64,000 bases of DNA from Sulfurovum sp. GTDB taxonomy: Bacteria > Campylobacterota > Campylobacteria > Campylobacterales > Sulfurovaceae. The notes below the pieces were generated by a model. It was not told the DNA's origin. It saw nothing but the letters and a program-made list of their open reading frames with translations, and made no database searches. Both the position numbers and the translations under genes were made by a program. Position 1 is the first letter of the stretch, and each line of letters opens with the position of its first letter. Shown piece after piece: positions 45,840-54,876 of the stretch. The stretch covers positions 152,286 through 216,285 of the forward strand of contig JAIZOF010000001.1 of assembly GCA_020525365.1 (NCBI GenBank), read 5' to 3'.

Positions 45840-48197
45840 GTGATCAAAAAAATTCTACTCTCATGGACGTTAATAAGTTCTTTTTTACTTGCACAGAAGA
45901 TTATACAGATTAAGTTTGAAGGGTTAAGTCATCTGTCTTATCGGGCAGCACTTGAAGTGGCAGGCTTACAAGTTGGTGATGAGATAAGCATTAAAAAAGT
46001 GAATAAGGCAATTGTTAATTTCTATAACCAAGGTTATTTTGAGGATGTATGGGTTGACAGAGAAAATAAAAAACTTATCTTTCACTTTAAAGAGAAGGTA
46101 GCTATTGCTAATGTGGAGATTGAAGGGGTAGGATCAGAAGATGAAGCCAATAAATTACTTCAGAGTATTGGATTAAAAAAAGGTGATTTGTATGATGAGA
46201 GACGTATTAAAAAGGCAAAAAAACTTCTTTCTAAACAGCTTCAAGCTATGGGAAGCTATGATTCGGTGATCGAGGTAACTAAAGCCTCTGTAGGAGATCA
46301 TGCTGTATCACTGGTTTTTAGTGTAAATATGGGAGAGAAGATTAAGATTAAACAAATTAACTTTATAGGTGCAAAAGCATTGAATGGAAGTGAACTTGAG
46401 TATCAGCTTGCAAACAAAGAAGAGGATTTTTTAGGATGGATGCCTTTTCGGAATAATGGTGAGGCACATGTTGACCAGCTAGAGTATGATGCATATAGGC
46501 TTAAAGAAACCTACATGAAGCATGGGTATATTGATGCCGAAGTAAGCAAGCCACTCATGAGAGTAGACTACAGCAATTATACTGCTACAATTGATTATAG
46601 AATTAAAGAGGGATTGCAGTATCGTATTGGTGAGGTGGGTATCTCTAAGAATATACCAGAAGTGGATACCCAAAAGCTTCTTTCTGAATTTAAATCAAAA
46701 CAAGGAAAAATCTTTAACGTGAATTATATGCGTAAAGATATGGAAATGATAAAAAATACTGTAGGTAACCTTGGATATGCCTATGCAAAAATTTCCCCAC
46801 AGATGCGAAAAGATGAGGCAAAAAAGGTCATAGACCTTCAATATATTGTACAGTTAGGCAAGAAAGTACATGTTCGTGATGTTCTAATCTCGGGGAACAA
46901 TAGAACAAAAGACCGAGTAATTAGACGTTGTATCTATTTGGCTCCAGGAGACTTTTTTAGTACGATAGATCTCAAGGATAGTAAAAATGCACTTGGACGG
47001 ACTGGGTTTTTTAAAAATGTAGATATCCAGAGCCAGCGCATTTCAGAGGATGAGGTTGATCTTCTTGTTAAAGTTAAAGAGACTTCAACAGGAACAATTT
47101 CTTTAGGAGGTGGCTATGGATCCTATGAGAAATTGATGCTTAATACCAGTGTCTCTGAAAAAAATCTTTTTGGTACGGGGATTACCGGAAACTTTCGCTT
47201 TGATGTTTCCAAAATTTCTAAAAGTTATAATCTCTCTTTTGTAAACCCAAAAGTATGGGATAGTATGTATAATTTAGGAATGACTCTCTACAAAAGAGAG
47301 CGTGAATATCGTGACTTTAATAATACAGAAGATGCATTATGGATGGAAGATACACTAGGCGCTTCACTCAGAATTGGTAGGCAATTTTATAGACATATCC
47401 ATGCCTCAATAGGGGCAGGGTATACTGACAATCAGTCTGAATACAATGATAATACAGATAAGAGTAGCTATCTGACACGATTTCTTTATGATGATAAATA
47501 TACAAAAGTATCAAGTTTTGTAAGCCTCTCTTGGGATAATACAGATGATTATTATGTTCCTCGTGAAGGCTATATTGGCTCTATCAATGTAGAGCTTGCT
47601 TCAATAAATGGTTTGGATTATAATACTACTATTTATCCAAAAGGTTATGGTAATTTTGTAAAGATTGATACAAAGTTTGGTATTTACTATGGCATGGAAG
47701 ACTGGATTGATTATGATTTAATATTACGCTTTAAAGCAAGGGGAACCTATATCCAAAAGGATGATGATACGAAAAAACTACCAATTGCAGAGAGAGTGTT
47801 TATGGGAGGAGTAGGCAGTGTACGAGGCTATAAGCCATACTCAATCTCTCCAAGCATGGATACTGCCAAAGATAATAAAAATAATAGAATAGGCGGTACC
47901 TACAGAACTTCTGCAACAGTTGAAGCGAGTATTCCATTCTCAGAAGCTGCAAAAATGCGTCTGGCATTTTTTTATGATATTGGTATGATTGGCTCTAGTG
48001 ATAAACGATACTTTGATTCTGACACAAAAATGGTAAAAGTGAAACGCTTTGATAATATTATACGTTCATCTGCAGGTGTAGCGATAGAGTGGCAATCTGG
48101 TTTTGGTCCAATTACCCTTGTCTTTGGGTATGCCCTTGACAATAAACCAAGCGATAAAACTCAAACTTTTGAGTTTTCGATGGGGACAAAGTTCTAA
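45840..48197 (+). CDS. bamA: Outer membrane protein assembly factor BamA
   Basis: It folds beta-barrel proteins into the outer membrane. The signal peptide ends near residue 18 (SSFLLAQ). Five POTRA domains follow to about residue 410, then a 16-strand barrel of the Omp85 family. The lid motif GSVRGYKPYS and a terminal Phe (FSMGTKF) are typical. It has 785 residues. The start is GTG at 45840 with AAGG at 8 nt. It is divergent from tyrA. Confidence 0.96.
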   Translation: MIKKILLSWTLISSFLLAQKIIQIKFEGLSHLSYRAALEVAGLQVGDEISIKKVNKAIVNFYNQGYFEDVWVDRENKKLIFHFKEKVAIANVEIEGVGSEDEANKLLQSIGLKKGDLYDERRIKKAKKLLSKQLQAMGSYDSVIEVTKASVGDHAVSLVFSVNMGEKIKIKQINFIGAKALNGSELEYQLANKEEDFLGWMPFRNNGEAHVDQLEYDAYRLKETYMKHGYIDAEVSKPLMRVDYSNYTATIDYRIKEGLQYRIGEVGISKNIPEVDTQKLLSEFKSKQGKIFNVNYMRKDMEMIKNTVGNLGYAYAKISPQMRKDEAKKVIDLQYIVQLGKKVHVRDVLISGNNRTKDRVIRRCIYLAPGDFFSTIDLKDSKNALGRTGFFKNVDIQSQRISEDEVDLLVKVKETSTGTISLGGGYGSYEKLMLNTSVSEKNLFGTGITGNFRFDVSKISKSYNLSFVNPKVWDSMYNLGMTLYKREREYRDFNNTEDALWMEDTLGASLRIGRQFYRHIHASIGAGYTDNQSEYNDNTDKSSYLTRFLYDDKYTKVSSFVSLSWDNTDDYYVPREGYIGSINVELASINGLDYNTTIYPKGYGNFVKIDTKFGIYYGMEDWIDYDLILRFKARGTYIQKDDDTKKLPIAERVFMGGVGSVRGYKPYSISPSMDTAKDNKNNRIGGTYRTSATVEASIPFSEAAKMRLAFFYDIGMIGSSDKRYFDSDTKMVKVKRFDNIIRSSAGVAIEWQSGFGPITLVFGYALDNKPSDKTQTFEFSMGTKF

Positions 48198-48271
48198 TCT
48201 TTTTTTCCAGATAGAGACAACTGTAGTAGATAGACAGTCAGTCTAGTCTATAGGTTTGATATGCAAGATTA

Positions 48272-48523
48272 CTACTCTTCTTCTTGGAGCTTATTAAATT
48301 TAAACTTTAACTCCTCAATATTCTCAACATTGTCAGGGTCTGGAATGATGCAATCAACGGGACATACCGCAATACATTGTGGTTCATCATAATGTCCGAT
48401 ACACTCAGTACAACGGTCTGAATCAATTATATAGATTGGATCATTCTCCTCTATGGCCTCATTGGGACACTCTTCTCTGCAGGCATCACAGGCAATACAT
48501 TCATCGGCAATTATTAGAGCCAT
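48272..48523 (-). CDS. 2[4Fe-4S] ferredoxin, Allochromatium type
   Basis: The 83-residue protein has cluster I in CIACDACREECP and cluster II in CTEC, an eight-residue insert, then CIAVCP. The C-terminal helix is charged (IEELKFKFNKLQEEE), as in Alvin-type ferredoxins. It is a paralogue of the ferredoxin at 24.2 kb but is placed downstream of cosR. I recall the same pairing (fdxB-cosR) in C. jejuni. The electron-transfer partner is unknown. Confidence 0.93.
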   Translation of the reverse strand: MALIIADECIACDACREECPNEAIEENDPIYIIDSDRCTECIGHYDEPQCIAVCPVDCIIPDPDNVENIEELKFKFNKLQEEE

Positions 48524-48552
48524 ATCTTCCTCGTTTATATTAATTTATACGA

Positions 48553-48558
48553 GTTATA
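48553..48558 (-). promoter_or_regulatory. -10 box for the ferredoxin downstream of cosR
   Basis: On the minus strand TATAAC, preceded by TTGGGC, lies 30 nt before the ferredoxin ATG, which has GAGGAAG. With the hairpin at 48630 upstream, the ferredoxin probably has its own transcript. Confidence 0.45.
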
Positions 48559-48629
48559 GCCCAACAAACCTTATGCTTTATTTAAATAATTGTTAAATTG
48601 AAAATATTCTTAAGGGAGTGAGAAAAGTG

Positions 48630-48643
48630 TACCCGAAGGTACT
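48630..48643 (-). terminator. UUCG-tetraloop hairpin after cosR
   Basis: On the minus strand GTACC-TTCG-GGTAC forms a 5-bp stem with the very stable UUCG loop and can extend past one mismatch. ACTTTTCTC follows. It lies about 35 nt after the cosR stop, as expected for its terminator. Confidence 0.6.
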
Positions 48644-48677
48644 CTGTAGGTATTGCATCAAAGTGTATGAAGTTATT

Positions 48678-49355
48678 CTAGCTTATTTTTTTAGGGAAAC
48701 AGAAACGGTATCCCCGTCGTCTGACTGTTTCAATAGTGGTAATGTCAAGTGGTTTATCCATTTTTTGGCGTATCTGATTGATTGCTACCTCAATAACATT
48801 AGGTGTGACCAGTTCAGGCTCTTCCCAAATGGCATCAAGTAGTTGTTCTTTAGAGACAATTTGATCCTTGTGTATAGCAAGATGGGTTAGTACCTCAAAA
48901 GGTTTTCCTTTTAGCTCGATCTCATTACCTTGATAGATAATTTTCTCCTCTTCGGGATTGATAATTAGATCCTCAATTTCAATAATATTGGAAACACCAA
49001 AACGTAACCTTGCTTCAATGCGAACCAAAAGAATATCATTATCTAGTGGTTTTCGAATGTAATCATCAGCACCCGAGTATAGTGCTTCAATTTCACTCTC
49101 TTTGTCATGACGTTCGGAGATTACAATGACAGAGGTCTTGTGTGCTTCTTTTTTAATGTTACTGATAATATTGAGAGCACTGTTTGGTGAGGTAGCCCCC
49201 CACCCAAGTAGTACTAGGTCATAGTTTCGGATGTCGAGGTAGTATTTTGTATCATCTATACTTTCAGAGACATCACACTGGAAATTATTTTCAACCAAAA
49301 GGCTACAGAGTGTTTCACCCAATTGCGTATCGTCTTCCATGATTAATACTCTCAT
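48678..49355 (-). CDS. cosR: CosR/HsrA-type orphan response regulator
   Basis: This is an OmpR-family regulator of the essential Campylobacterota type that controls oxidative-stress and housekeeping genes. The C-terminal winged helix (GKPFEVLTHLAIHKDQIVSKEQLLDAIWEEPE, AINQIRQKMDKPL, ETVRRRGYRF) is nearly what I recall of Helicobacter HP1043. In the receiver domain the phospho-acceptor position is Gly51 (YDLVLLGWG) in place of Asp, so it should work without phosphorylation. It has 225 residues. No histidine kinase lies nearby. Confidence 0.92.
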   Translation of the reverse strand: MRVLIMEDDTQLGETLCSLLVENNFQCDVSESIDDTKYYLDIRNYDLVLLGWGATSPNSALNIISNIKKEAHKTSVIVISERHDKESEIEALYSGADDYIRKPLDNDILLVRIEARLRFGVSNIIEIEDLIINPEEEKIIYQGNEIELKGKPFEVLTHLAIHKDQIVSKEQLLDAIWEEPELVTPNVIEVAINQIRQKMDKPLDITTIETVRRRGYRFCFPKKIS

Positions 49356-49385
49356 GCGCTCATACCTTATTTAAGTTATGTTTAA

Positions 49386-49391
49386 ATTATA
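49386..49391 (-). promoter_or_regulatory. -10 box of cosR
   Basis: A perfect TATAAT on the minus strand preceded by ATGC. It lies 30 nt before the cosR ATG, which has AAGG at about 10 nt. Confidence 0.65.
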
Positions 49392-49450
49392 GCATAAAAA
49401 GGAGACTTTCTTAAAGTTTTTTTTAAATTTATATATAAAGATTGTTTTTT

Positions 49451-49777
49451 TTAGTAATTCCAGTGCTGAGAGAGCGCTACAGTTGCATTTTTTAAGATGT
49501 CAGGTTTGGTAATTTTTAAGTAGAGAGAAGTAATTTGAGGGAAGTCTGTGATGATAAGCATTTCAAGTTCAAGCAATGCATCCTCAAGGAGCTTATAACG
49601 TGCCCCTTGTATTTTTGTTGTAATCATATGGCACAATGTACTATAATCAATAAAGCTACCCTTTTTATAGTCATAGATAATCTCTAGGTCAATAACTACC
49701 CGCTGTGTATGTTCTCGTTCGAAGTCAAGTATACCTATGATTGCATTGAAGGTGAGTGCTTCTATATGGATGGTCAT
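49451..49777 (-). CDS. folB: Dihydroneopterin aldolase
   Basis: It cleaves 7,8-dihydroneopterin in folate synthesis. The 108-residue protein has IEALTFNAIIGILDFEREHTQRVVIDLEI, with the conserved Gly-x-x-x-x-Glu-Arg segment, and LLEDALLELEMLI. The ATG at 49777 shares its A with the plsY stop (TGATG). The frame extends upstream into plsY without conserved residues, so I reject the longer start. Confidence 0.9.
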   Translation of the reverse strand: MTIHIEALTFNAIIGILDFEREHTQRVVIDLEIIYDYKKGSFIDYSTLCHMITTKIQGARYKLLEDALLELEMLIITDFPQITSLYLKITKPDILKNATVALSQHWNY

Positions 49778-50400
49778 CACACTACTTTTGTTTCTTCTCT
49801 CCTGATTAGACGAACAATATTGGGGATATGTTGATAGAAGATAATGATTGTGATGATCCAAATAGGTGCATGAGAGCCAATATTAGGAACTTCAGGATAA
49901 AGAAGATAGGATGCAATTAGTAACGCAACTAGTCCAATGAGAGATGAGAGAGAGGATATTTTTAGCCCTTTACTTGCTCCTAGCCAAACAGTAATGGCAA
50001 TAAGTGATGGGATGGGCATCATTACAAGAAGTACTCCAAATCCTGTTGCAACCCCTTTGCCACCTTCAAATCCTAAAAATAGAGAAAAACAGTGACCAAT
50101 TACAGCAAATACTGCAATGGTCCAGAGTGTACTTTCTGGTACATTTAATGCTATGGCAACAAAAATAACAACCATTCCTTTGATTGTATCAAGAAAGAGC
50201 GTAGCTGCCCCCAACTTTTTAGCAAGCAAAGGGTCTTTCTTTTTGACTACACGTAAAACGTTAGTTGCTCCAATATTACCACTTCCGGCTTGTTTAATAT
50301 CTACACCAGCAAAGCTTTTGGCAAGTAGGTATCCAAAGGGAATGCCTGAAACTAGATAGGCAACAAGGTAGAGTACGATGTTTTGATTGAAAAAGTCCAT
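49777..50400 (-). CDS. plsY: Glycerol-3-phosphate acyltransferase PlsY
   Basis: An integral membrane enzyme that transfers acyl groups from acyl-phosphate (the PlsX product) to glycerol 3-phosphate. SGIPFGYLLAKSF, the GSGNIGATNVLR glycine-rich loop, LDTIKG and GGKGVATGFG are the three active-site motifs. Five hydrophobic segments are present. I use the ATG at 50400 (207 residues); an ATG 26 codons upstream adds a basic, non-conserved leader. It overlaps folB. Confidence 0.95.
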   Translation of the reverse strand: MDFFNQNIVLYLVAYLVSGIPFGYLLAKSFAGVDIKQAGSGNIGATNVLRVVKKKDPLLAKKLGAATLFLDTIKGMVVIFVAIALNVPESTLWTIAVFAVIGHCFSLFLGFEGGKGVATGFGVLLVMMPIPSLIAITVWLGASKGLKISSLSSLIGLVALLIASYLLYPEVPNIGSHAPIWIITIIIFYQHIPNIVRLIRREETKVV

Positions 50401-50459
50401 AATGATTCCACAATTGTATTGGTATATTGATTTGTGGTGCAATTTTATCCGAATTTTGT

Positions 50460-50465
50460 TAAAAT
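50460..50465 (+). promoter_or_regulatory. Candidate -10 box of nadA
   Basis: TAAAAT preceded by TTTTGT, 40 nt before the nadA ATG in the plsY/nadA divergent region. Confidence 0.45.
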
Positions 50466-50505
50466 AGCCAGACTTCATTAAGAAAGGACATACGAGATAT
50501 ACGGT

Positions 50506-51501
50506 ATGAGTATTGATTTTAAGGTAGAAATTGAGAGACTTAAAAAAGATTTAAATGTGACAGTAGTGGCACACTACTACCAGCGCGATGAAGTCTTTGA
50601 AGTAGCAGATATCACTGGTGATTCACTAGAGCTTGCACGTCGCTGTAAGGCTGATAGTAATCCTTGGGTGGTTTTTTGTGGTGTCGGTTTCATGGGGCAG
50701 AGCGTTAAGGTAATTGCACCACAAAAGCGTGTTTTAATGCCAAAGATTGCCTGTTGTGCGATGGCGAGGATGATTGATGGGAGTTATTTTGATGATAGCG
50801 TGAACTATATGGTTGAACATGGCATAGCCAAAGATAATATTCTTCCTATCACTTATATTAATTCTGATGCAACTGTTAAAGCAAAGGTTGGAGAGATGGG
50901 TGGTTATGTCTGTACTTCATCCAATGCTTTTAAGATTATTGAAAAAGGATTAGAGTCAGAGAAAAAGATACTTTTTGTTCCTGATCGTTGCCTAGGACAG
51001 AACTTTGCTATCCAGATGGGATTGAGATCTTGTGTTATCGGAGAAGGAGAGTGTGACCCAAAGGAGGCAGATATTATCTGTTTTAATGGGTTCTGTTCCG
51101 TGCATCAACTTTTCACAGTAAATGATATTGAATTTTATCGTAACAAATATTCAGGCATCAAGATTGCTGTACATCCAGAGTGTGACCCTCAAGTAGTACA
51201 AATAGCAGATTTTATCGGTTCAACCTCTCAGTTAATCAAGTATGTTAATGCACTTGATCCTGAACAAAAAGTGGCTATAGGTACAGAATATAATCTTGTC
51301 AATCGTATGCGTCAGGGGAACACCTACGTGCTCTCTTCGACTAAACCAGAGTGTCCGACTATGAATGAGACGACACTCGAAGATCTCTATAATACGCTCA
51401 AGTCAATAGAGAACAAGGAACCCATAAATGAGATTCATGTTGATCAACATACGGCAAAGTATGCCAATTTAGCACTAGAGAGAATGCTGGCAATCAAATA
51501 A
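50506..51501 (+). CDS. nadA: Quinolinate synthase
   Basis: This 4Fe-4S enzyme condenses iminoaspartate with dihydroxyacetone phosphate to quinolinate in NAD synthesis. VVAHYYQRDEVFEVADITGDSLELAR, PKIACCAMARM (Cys83/84), TSSNA, PDRCLGQNF, VHPECDP and the end TKPECPTMNETTLEDL supply the substrate and cluster residues. It has 331 residues. nadC follows after 92 bp. No nadB is seen in the window. Confidence 0.97.
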   Translation: MSIDFKVEIERLKKDLNVTVVAHYYQRDEVFEVADITGDSLELARRCKADSNPWVVFCGVGFMGQSVKVIAPQKRVLMPKIACCAMARMIDGSYFDDSVNYMVEHGIAKDNILPITYINSDATVKAKVGEMGGYVCTSSNAFKIIEKGLESEKKILFVPDRCLGQNFAIQMGLRSCVIGEGECDPKEADIICFNGFCSVHQLFTVNDIEFYRNKYSGIKIAVHPECDPQVVQIADFIGSTSQLIKYVNALDPEQKVAIGTEYNLVNRMRQGNTYVLSSTKPECPTMNETTLEDLYNTLKSIENKEPINEIHVDQHTAKYANLALERMLAIK

Positions 51502-51527
51502 GCAATTAGACAAAGGGTATTAGTAAG

Positions 51528-51579
51528 ATTTTGGTGAAAAGCTTTTATTGTAAGATTATGTACTTTTGTGTACCAAAAT
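51528..51579. repeat. 8-bp inverted repeat in the nadA-nadC gap
   Basis: ATTTTGGT (51528-51535) and ACCAAAAT (51572-51579) are exact reverse complements 36 nt apart. Just inside the right arm, GTAC-N6-GTAC forms a second small palindrome. The right arm ends 14 nt before the nadC ATG. It could be an operator or leader stem for nadC. Confidence 0.5.
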
Positions 51580-51593
51580 GAAGGGCGAAGATA

Positions 51594-52412
51594 ATGCAAA
51601 AAAAAGAGTTTATTAAGCAGGTAGTTGAAGAGGACATAGGTAGAGGTGACCTTTTTGCACGCATTAGTGAGAGCTCAAATATTCGTGCCTATATTATTGC
51701 CAAAAGCAATGGTGTATTTGGTGGACAAGAGTATATTGAAGTCTTAGCAAAGATGTATAATTTTTCTTTGACGTGGAAGGTCGAAGATGGTTCATCTTTC
51801 AAAGAGAGCGAAAAATTACTTTATATTAGTGGTGATTCCAAAATTTTACTATCATTAGAGCGTTCTATTCTCAATATTGTTCTGCACGCAAGCTCTATTG
51901 CAACCCTAACAAGCCATTATGTGAAAATGCTTGAAGGCACAGAGGTTAAATTGCTTGATACACGCAAGACACGACCATTACTGCGAGAATTTGAGAAATA
52001 TGCTGTTTGTTGTGGTGGTGGACTTAATCATCGTATGGGGCTTGATGATTGCTTGATGCTCAAAGATACACACCTCAAGACTATTAATGATCTTGGTATA
52101 TTTATACAGAAGGCTAGAAAGAAGATCCCATTTACCTCAAAAATAGAGATTGAGTGTGAAAATTTTGAGACGGCCAAGCGTGCCATGATAGCAGGTGTAG
52201 AGATTATCATGTGTGACAATATGTCATTGGAAGAGATTACAGAGGTAGTTGCTTATCGTAATGCACATTACCCACACATACTTGTAGAAGCAAGTGGAAA
52301 TGTTACACTTAAGACAATCAAATCAATTGCACAAACAGGAGTTGATGCTATTAGCTCTGGGTCAATTATTCATCAAGCTAATTGGATTGATCTCTCTATG
52401 AAAGTTGAATAA
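51594..52412 (+). CDS. nadC: Quinolinate phosphoribosyltransferase (decarboxylating)
   Basis: It converts quinolinate and PRPP to nicotinate mononucleotide. EEDIGRGDLFAR, LDTRKTRPLLREFEKYAVCCGGGLNHRMGLDD, KIEIECEN, and EASGNVTLKTIKSIAQTGVDAISSG are all family motifs. It has 272 residues. AGGGCG lies before the ATG. Its stop overlaps the start of the DHH gene (TAATG). Confidence 0.97.
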   Translation: MQKKEFIKQVVEEDIGRGDLFARISESSNIRAYIIAKSNGVFGGQEYIEVLAKMYNFSLTWKVEDGSSFKESEKLLYISGDSKILLSLERSILNIVLHASSIATLTSHYVKMLEGTEVKLLDTRKTRPLLREFEKYAVCCGGGLNHRMGLDDCLMLKDTHLKTINDLGIFIQKARKKIPFTSKIEIECENFETAKRAMIAGVEIIMCDNMSLEEITEVVAYRNAHYPHILVEASGNVTLKTIKSIAQTGVDAISSGSIIHQANWIDLSMKVE

Positions 52413-53380
52413 TGTACACAGTACAGTTTCCTACTGAAGAGGTAAAAAAGAGAATTGAGATAGCACAAAGTATTTCAATTGTGACACATCTCAATCCTGA
52501 TGCTGATACGCTAGGAACAGGCTTGGGAATCTATGCATTATTGAAGCATTATACTTCCAAGCATGTTGAGATTGTCAATGCCTCTGAGATATTGCCTAGC
52601 CATCTTGATTTTCTTCCTTTTTTTGCACGCATTAAACAGAAGATTGAGTTTAAAGAGAGTCTAATTATAGGCTGTGACTGTGGTAGTATAGATCGTTTTG
52701 GTTTTGATCTTCAAGATCGTGAGATTATCAACATCGATCATCATGCAAGTAATAAGATGTATGGAACAGTTAATGTAGTCTATGGAGGGTATGCCTCTGC
52801 ATCACAGGTGGCTTATCATCTCTTTAAACCCATCTACCCTATTACAGCAGAGAGTGCCACCTGTTTTTATGCGGCACTTCTTTCTGATACACTTTATTTT
52901 ACCACAACAGCAGTAGATGAAGAGGTGTTTCAGGTTGCCCAGGAATTAATTGGTCTTGGTGCAGATCCTGTTTGGATTGCTACAAATTTTACACAGCGCC
53001 GTTCTCTTGCCTCTTTGCGTATTCTTGAGCGGGCACTACATTCACTCTCTCTCTATCGAGATGGAAGGGTGGCACTGTTGCAGGTTACCCCCGAAGATAT
53101 TGAAGCAACAGGTTCGATAATGTCAGATATGGATGGTCTTGTTGATTATGCCTGCTCATTGGCTGTAGTGGAAATAGCAGTACTGCTGATTGGACTTGCA
53201 GATGGGACACTACGCGTATCTCTTCGTAGCAAGAGGGCAGATGTAGCAAAAGTGGCAGGACGGTTTGGAGGCGGGGGACACAAGGTGGCAGCTGGTTTTA
53301 TATTGAAAGATATGCAAATGCAAGAAACTATTGATACAATTTTAGAAGAAATTTCTATATTAGGATTGATAGATGACTAG
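52412..53380 (+). CDS. DHH/DHHA1 phosphoesterase (NrnA-like)
   Basis: Relatives degrade short RNA oligonucleotides, 3'-phosphoadenosine 5'-phosphate or cyclic-di-nucleotide products. The DHH metal site is seen as THLNPDADTLGTG (His26, Asp30, Asp32), GCDCGSID and NIDHHAS. The C-terminal DHHA1 domain has GRFGGGGHKVAAGF. It has 322 residues. It overlaps both nadC and the M23 gene. The exact substrate cannot be told. Confidence 0.92.
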   Translation: MYTVQFPTEEVKKRIEIAQSISIVTHLNPDADTLGTGLGIYALLKHYTSKHVEIVNASEILPSHLDFLPFFARIKQKIEFKESLIIGCDCGSIDRFGFDLQDREIINIDHHASNKMYGTVNVVYGGYASASQVAYHLFKPIYPITAESATCFYAALLSDTLYFTTTAVDEEVFQVAQELIGLGADPVWIATNFTQRRSLASLRILERALHSLSLYRDGRVALLQVTPEDIEATGSIMSDMDGLVDYACSLAVVEIAVLLIGLADGTLRVSLRSKRADVAKVAGRFGGGGHKVAAGFILKDMQMQETIDTILEEISILGLIDD

Positions 53381-54749
53381 AAGAAAAAAAGTGAAGCAAA
53401 AAGATAAATTAATACTTTTTTTACTTTTTCTAATTGGTATAGTGATTGGTATAAAATATCTTTATACTATGCCAGAATTTGAAAGAGAAAAGCCTATTAT
53501 TGAGAGTGAAGCACATCTTTTTTGGAACTATAAAGACTCTATCCAAATTACATTTAGAGATAATATTGGTTTGAAAAGTTATAAGTTGATACTAAGTGAT
53601 GGGAAAAGGTCCGAAATTATTGGACAAGGACAATTGGAAGGATATCCAAAAAAACAGACAATCCTAGTAAAATATCCTGCCAAAAGTAAGGTGCTTGATA
53701 TCAAATCTAAACACTTTATTATGACAGTTAACATCACTGACAATAGCGTGTGGCACAATACTGCAACAAAGAAGATTGATATCAATATAGATTACAAGCG
53801 CCCCAATGTTAGGGTGATTGCCAACTCTCGCACAATCAATCAAGGTGGAAGTGCACTGGTGGTCTTTCGAGCAGAAGATAAAAATCTAGACAAAGTGTAT
53901 GTACTAGCAAATGGACACACTTTTAAAGTACAGCCATATAAAAAAGAAGGGTATTATGCGACACTACTTGCTTGGCCGTTTACAGATAAGAATTTTGATG
54001 CAAAGGTTGTAGCAACAGATAAAGCTGGGAATAAAAAAGAAGTCCCTATTCCCTTCTATCATGTTAATATAAGATATAAGGTCTCTAAAATTCGTGCAAC
54101 TAACAAGTTTATTGATGGAAAGATTGCTGATCTTTCTCTTAGCAATCCAAAATATGCTGGTATTACCGATAGACTTCAAAGACTCAAAGCAATTAATGAA
54201 ACAATGCGAGAAAACAATGAGGCACTAATACATCGGCTGAGTAAATACATATCAAATAAGATGATTGACCATTGGAAAGTGAAACGTTTCTATCCTCTTA
54301 AAAATAGAAAAAAGGTTGGTAGTTATGGGGATCATCGATACTATTACTATGGTAATAAGAATAATATTATTTCTGAATCCTACCACGTAGGGAATGATTT
54401 TGCCAGCACAAAAATGGCAGATATTGTTACTTCTAATTCAGGAAAGGTTGTTTTTGCAAATACGAATGGTATTTATGGAAATATGCCAATGATTGATCAC
54501 GGACTAGGGCTCTACACACTTTATGGACACTGTTCACAGATTATGGTCGAAGAGGGTGATGAGGTTTACGCTAAAGAGGTAATAGCCAAGACAGGAGTAA
54601 GCGGTCTTGCTTTGGGAGACCATCTGCATTTTGGCATTTTGATACAAGGAATAGAGGTAAGACCAGTTGAGTGGACTGATCAAAAATGGATTACTGTATT
54701 TATAGATAATATCTTCAAGAAAGCAGATCGAATGATTGCTTCTGAATAA
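53373..54749 (+). CDS. Membrane-anchored M23 (LytM-type) peptidoglycan peptidase
   Basis: One N-terminal membrane segment (about residues 13-31) places the protein in the periplasm. A long beta-rich spacer follows, and the peptidase domain is C-terminal. Zinc ligands are H338-x3-D342 (YHVGNDFAS) and H417-x-H419 (DHLHFG), with a GHCSQ catalytic-region motif. It has 458 residues. It precedes lpxC as in C. jejuni, where the homologue trims peptidoglycan cross-links. It overlaps the DHH gene by 8 nt. Confidence 0.93.
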   Translation: MTRRKKVKQKDKLILFLLFLIGIVIGIKYLYTMPEFEREKPIIESEAHLFWNYKDSIQITFRDNIGLKSYKLILSDGKRSEIIGQGQLEGYPKKQTILVKYPAKSKVLDIKSKHFIMTVNITDNSVWHNTATKKIDINIDYKRPNVRVIANSRTINQGGSALVVFRAEDKNLDKVYVLANGHTFKVQPYKKEGYYATLLAWPFTDKNFDAKVVATDKAGNKKEVPIPFYHVNIRYKVSKIRATNKFIDGKIADLSLSNPKYAGITDRLQRLKAINETMRENNEALIHRLSKYISNKMIDHWKVKRFYPLKNRKKVGSYGDHRYYYYGNKNNIISESYHVGNDFASTKMADIVTSNSGKVVFANTNGIYGNMPMIDHGLGLYTLYGHCSQIMVEEGDEVYAKEVIAKTGVSGLALGDHLHFGILIQGIEVRPVEWTDQKWITVFIDNIFKKADRMIASE

Positions 54750-54836
54750 AATCTCTAAAGTAATTTAGATACAAAAAGTATTAATAATAAATAAAAACTA
54801 TTTATATATGATAAGGATATATTTAATATTCTATAG

Positions 54837-54842
54837 TATAAT
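54837..54842 (+). promoter_or_regulatory. -10 box of lpxC
   Basis: A perfect TATAAT preceded by CTATAG in a very AT-rich 127-bp gap. It lies 34 nt before the lpxC ATG, which has AGGGAG. Confidence 0.6.
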
Positions 54843-54876
54843 TTTCAAATTGTATAAATTTTAAAGGGAGAGTGGC

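Noticed and set aside
48198..48271. Terminator in the bamA/ferredoxin convergent gap (TAGAC/GTCTA repeats)
   Set aside because: The short repeats can pair in several competing ways, none longer than 6 bp, and have no adjacent T-run.
48618..48842. 74-codon plus-strand frame after the ferredoxin gene
   Set aside because: It covers the cosR terminator hairpin and the antisense strand of the conserved cosR C-terminus.
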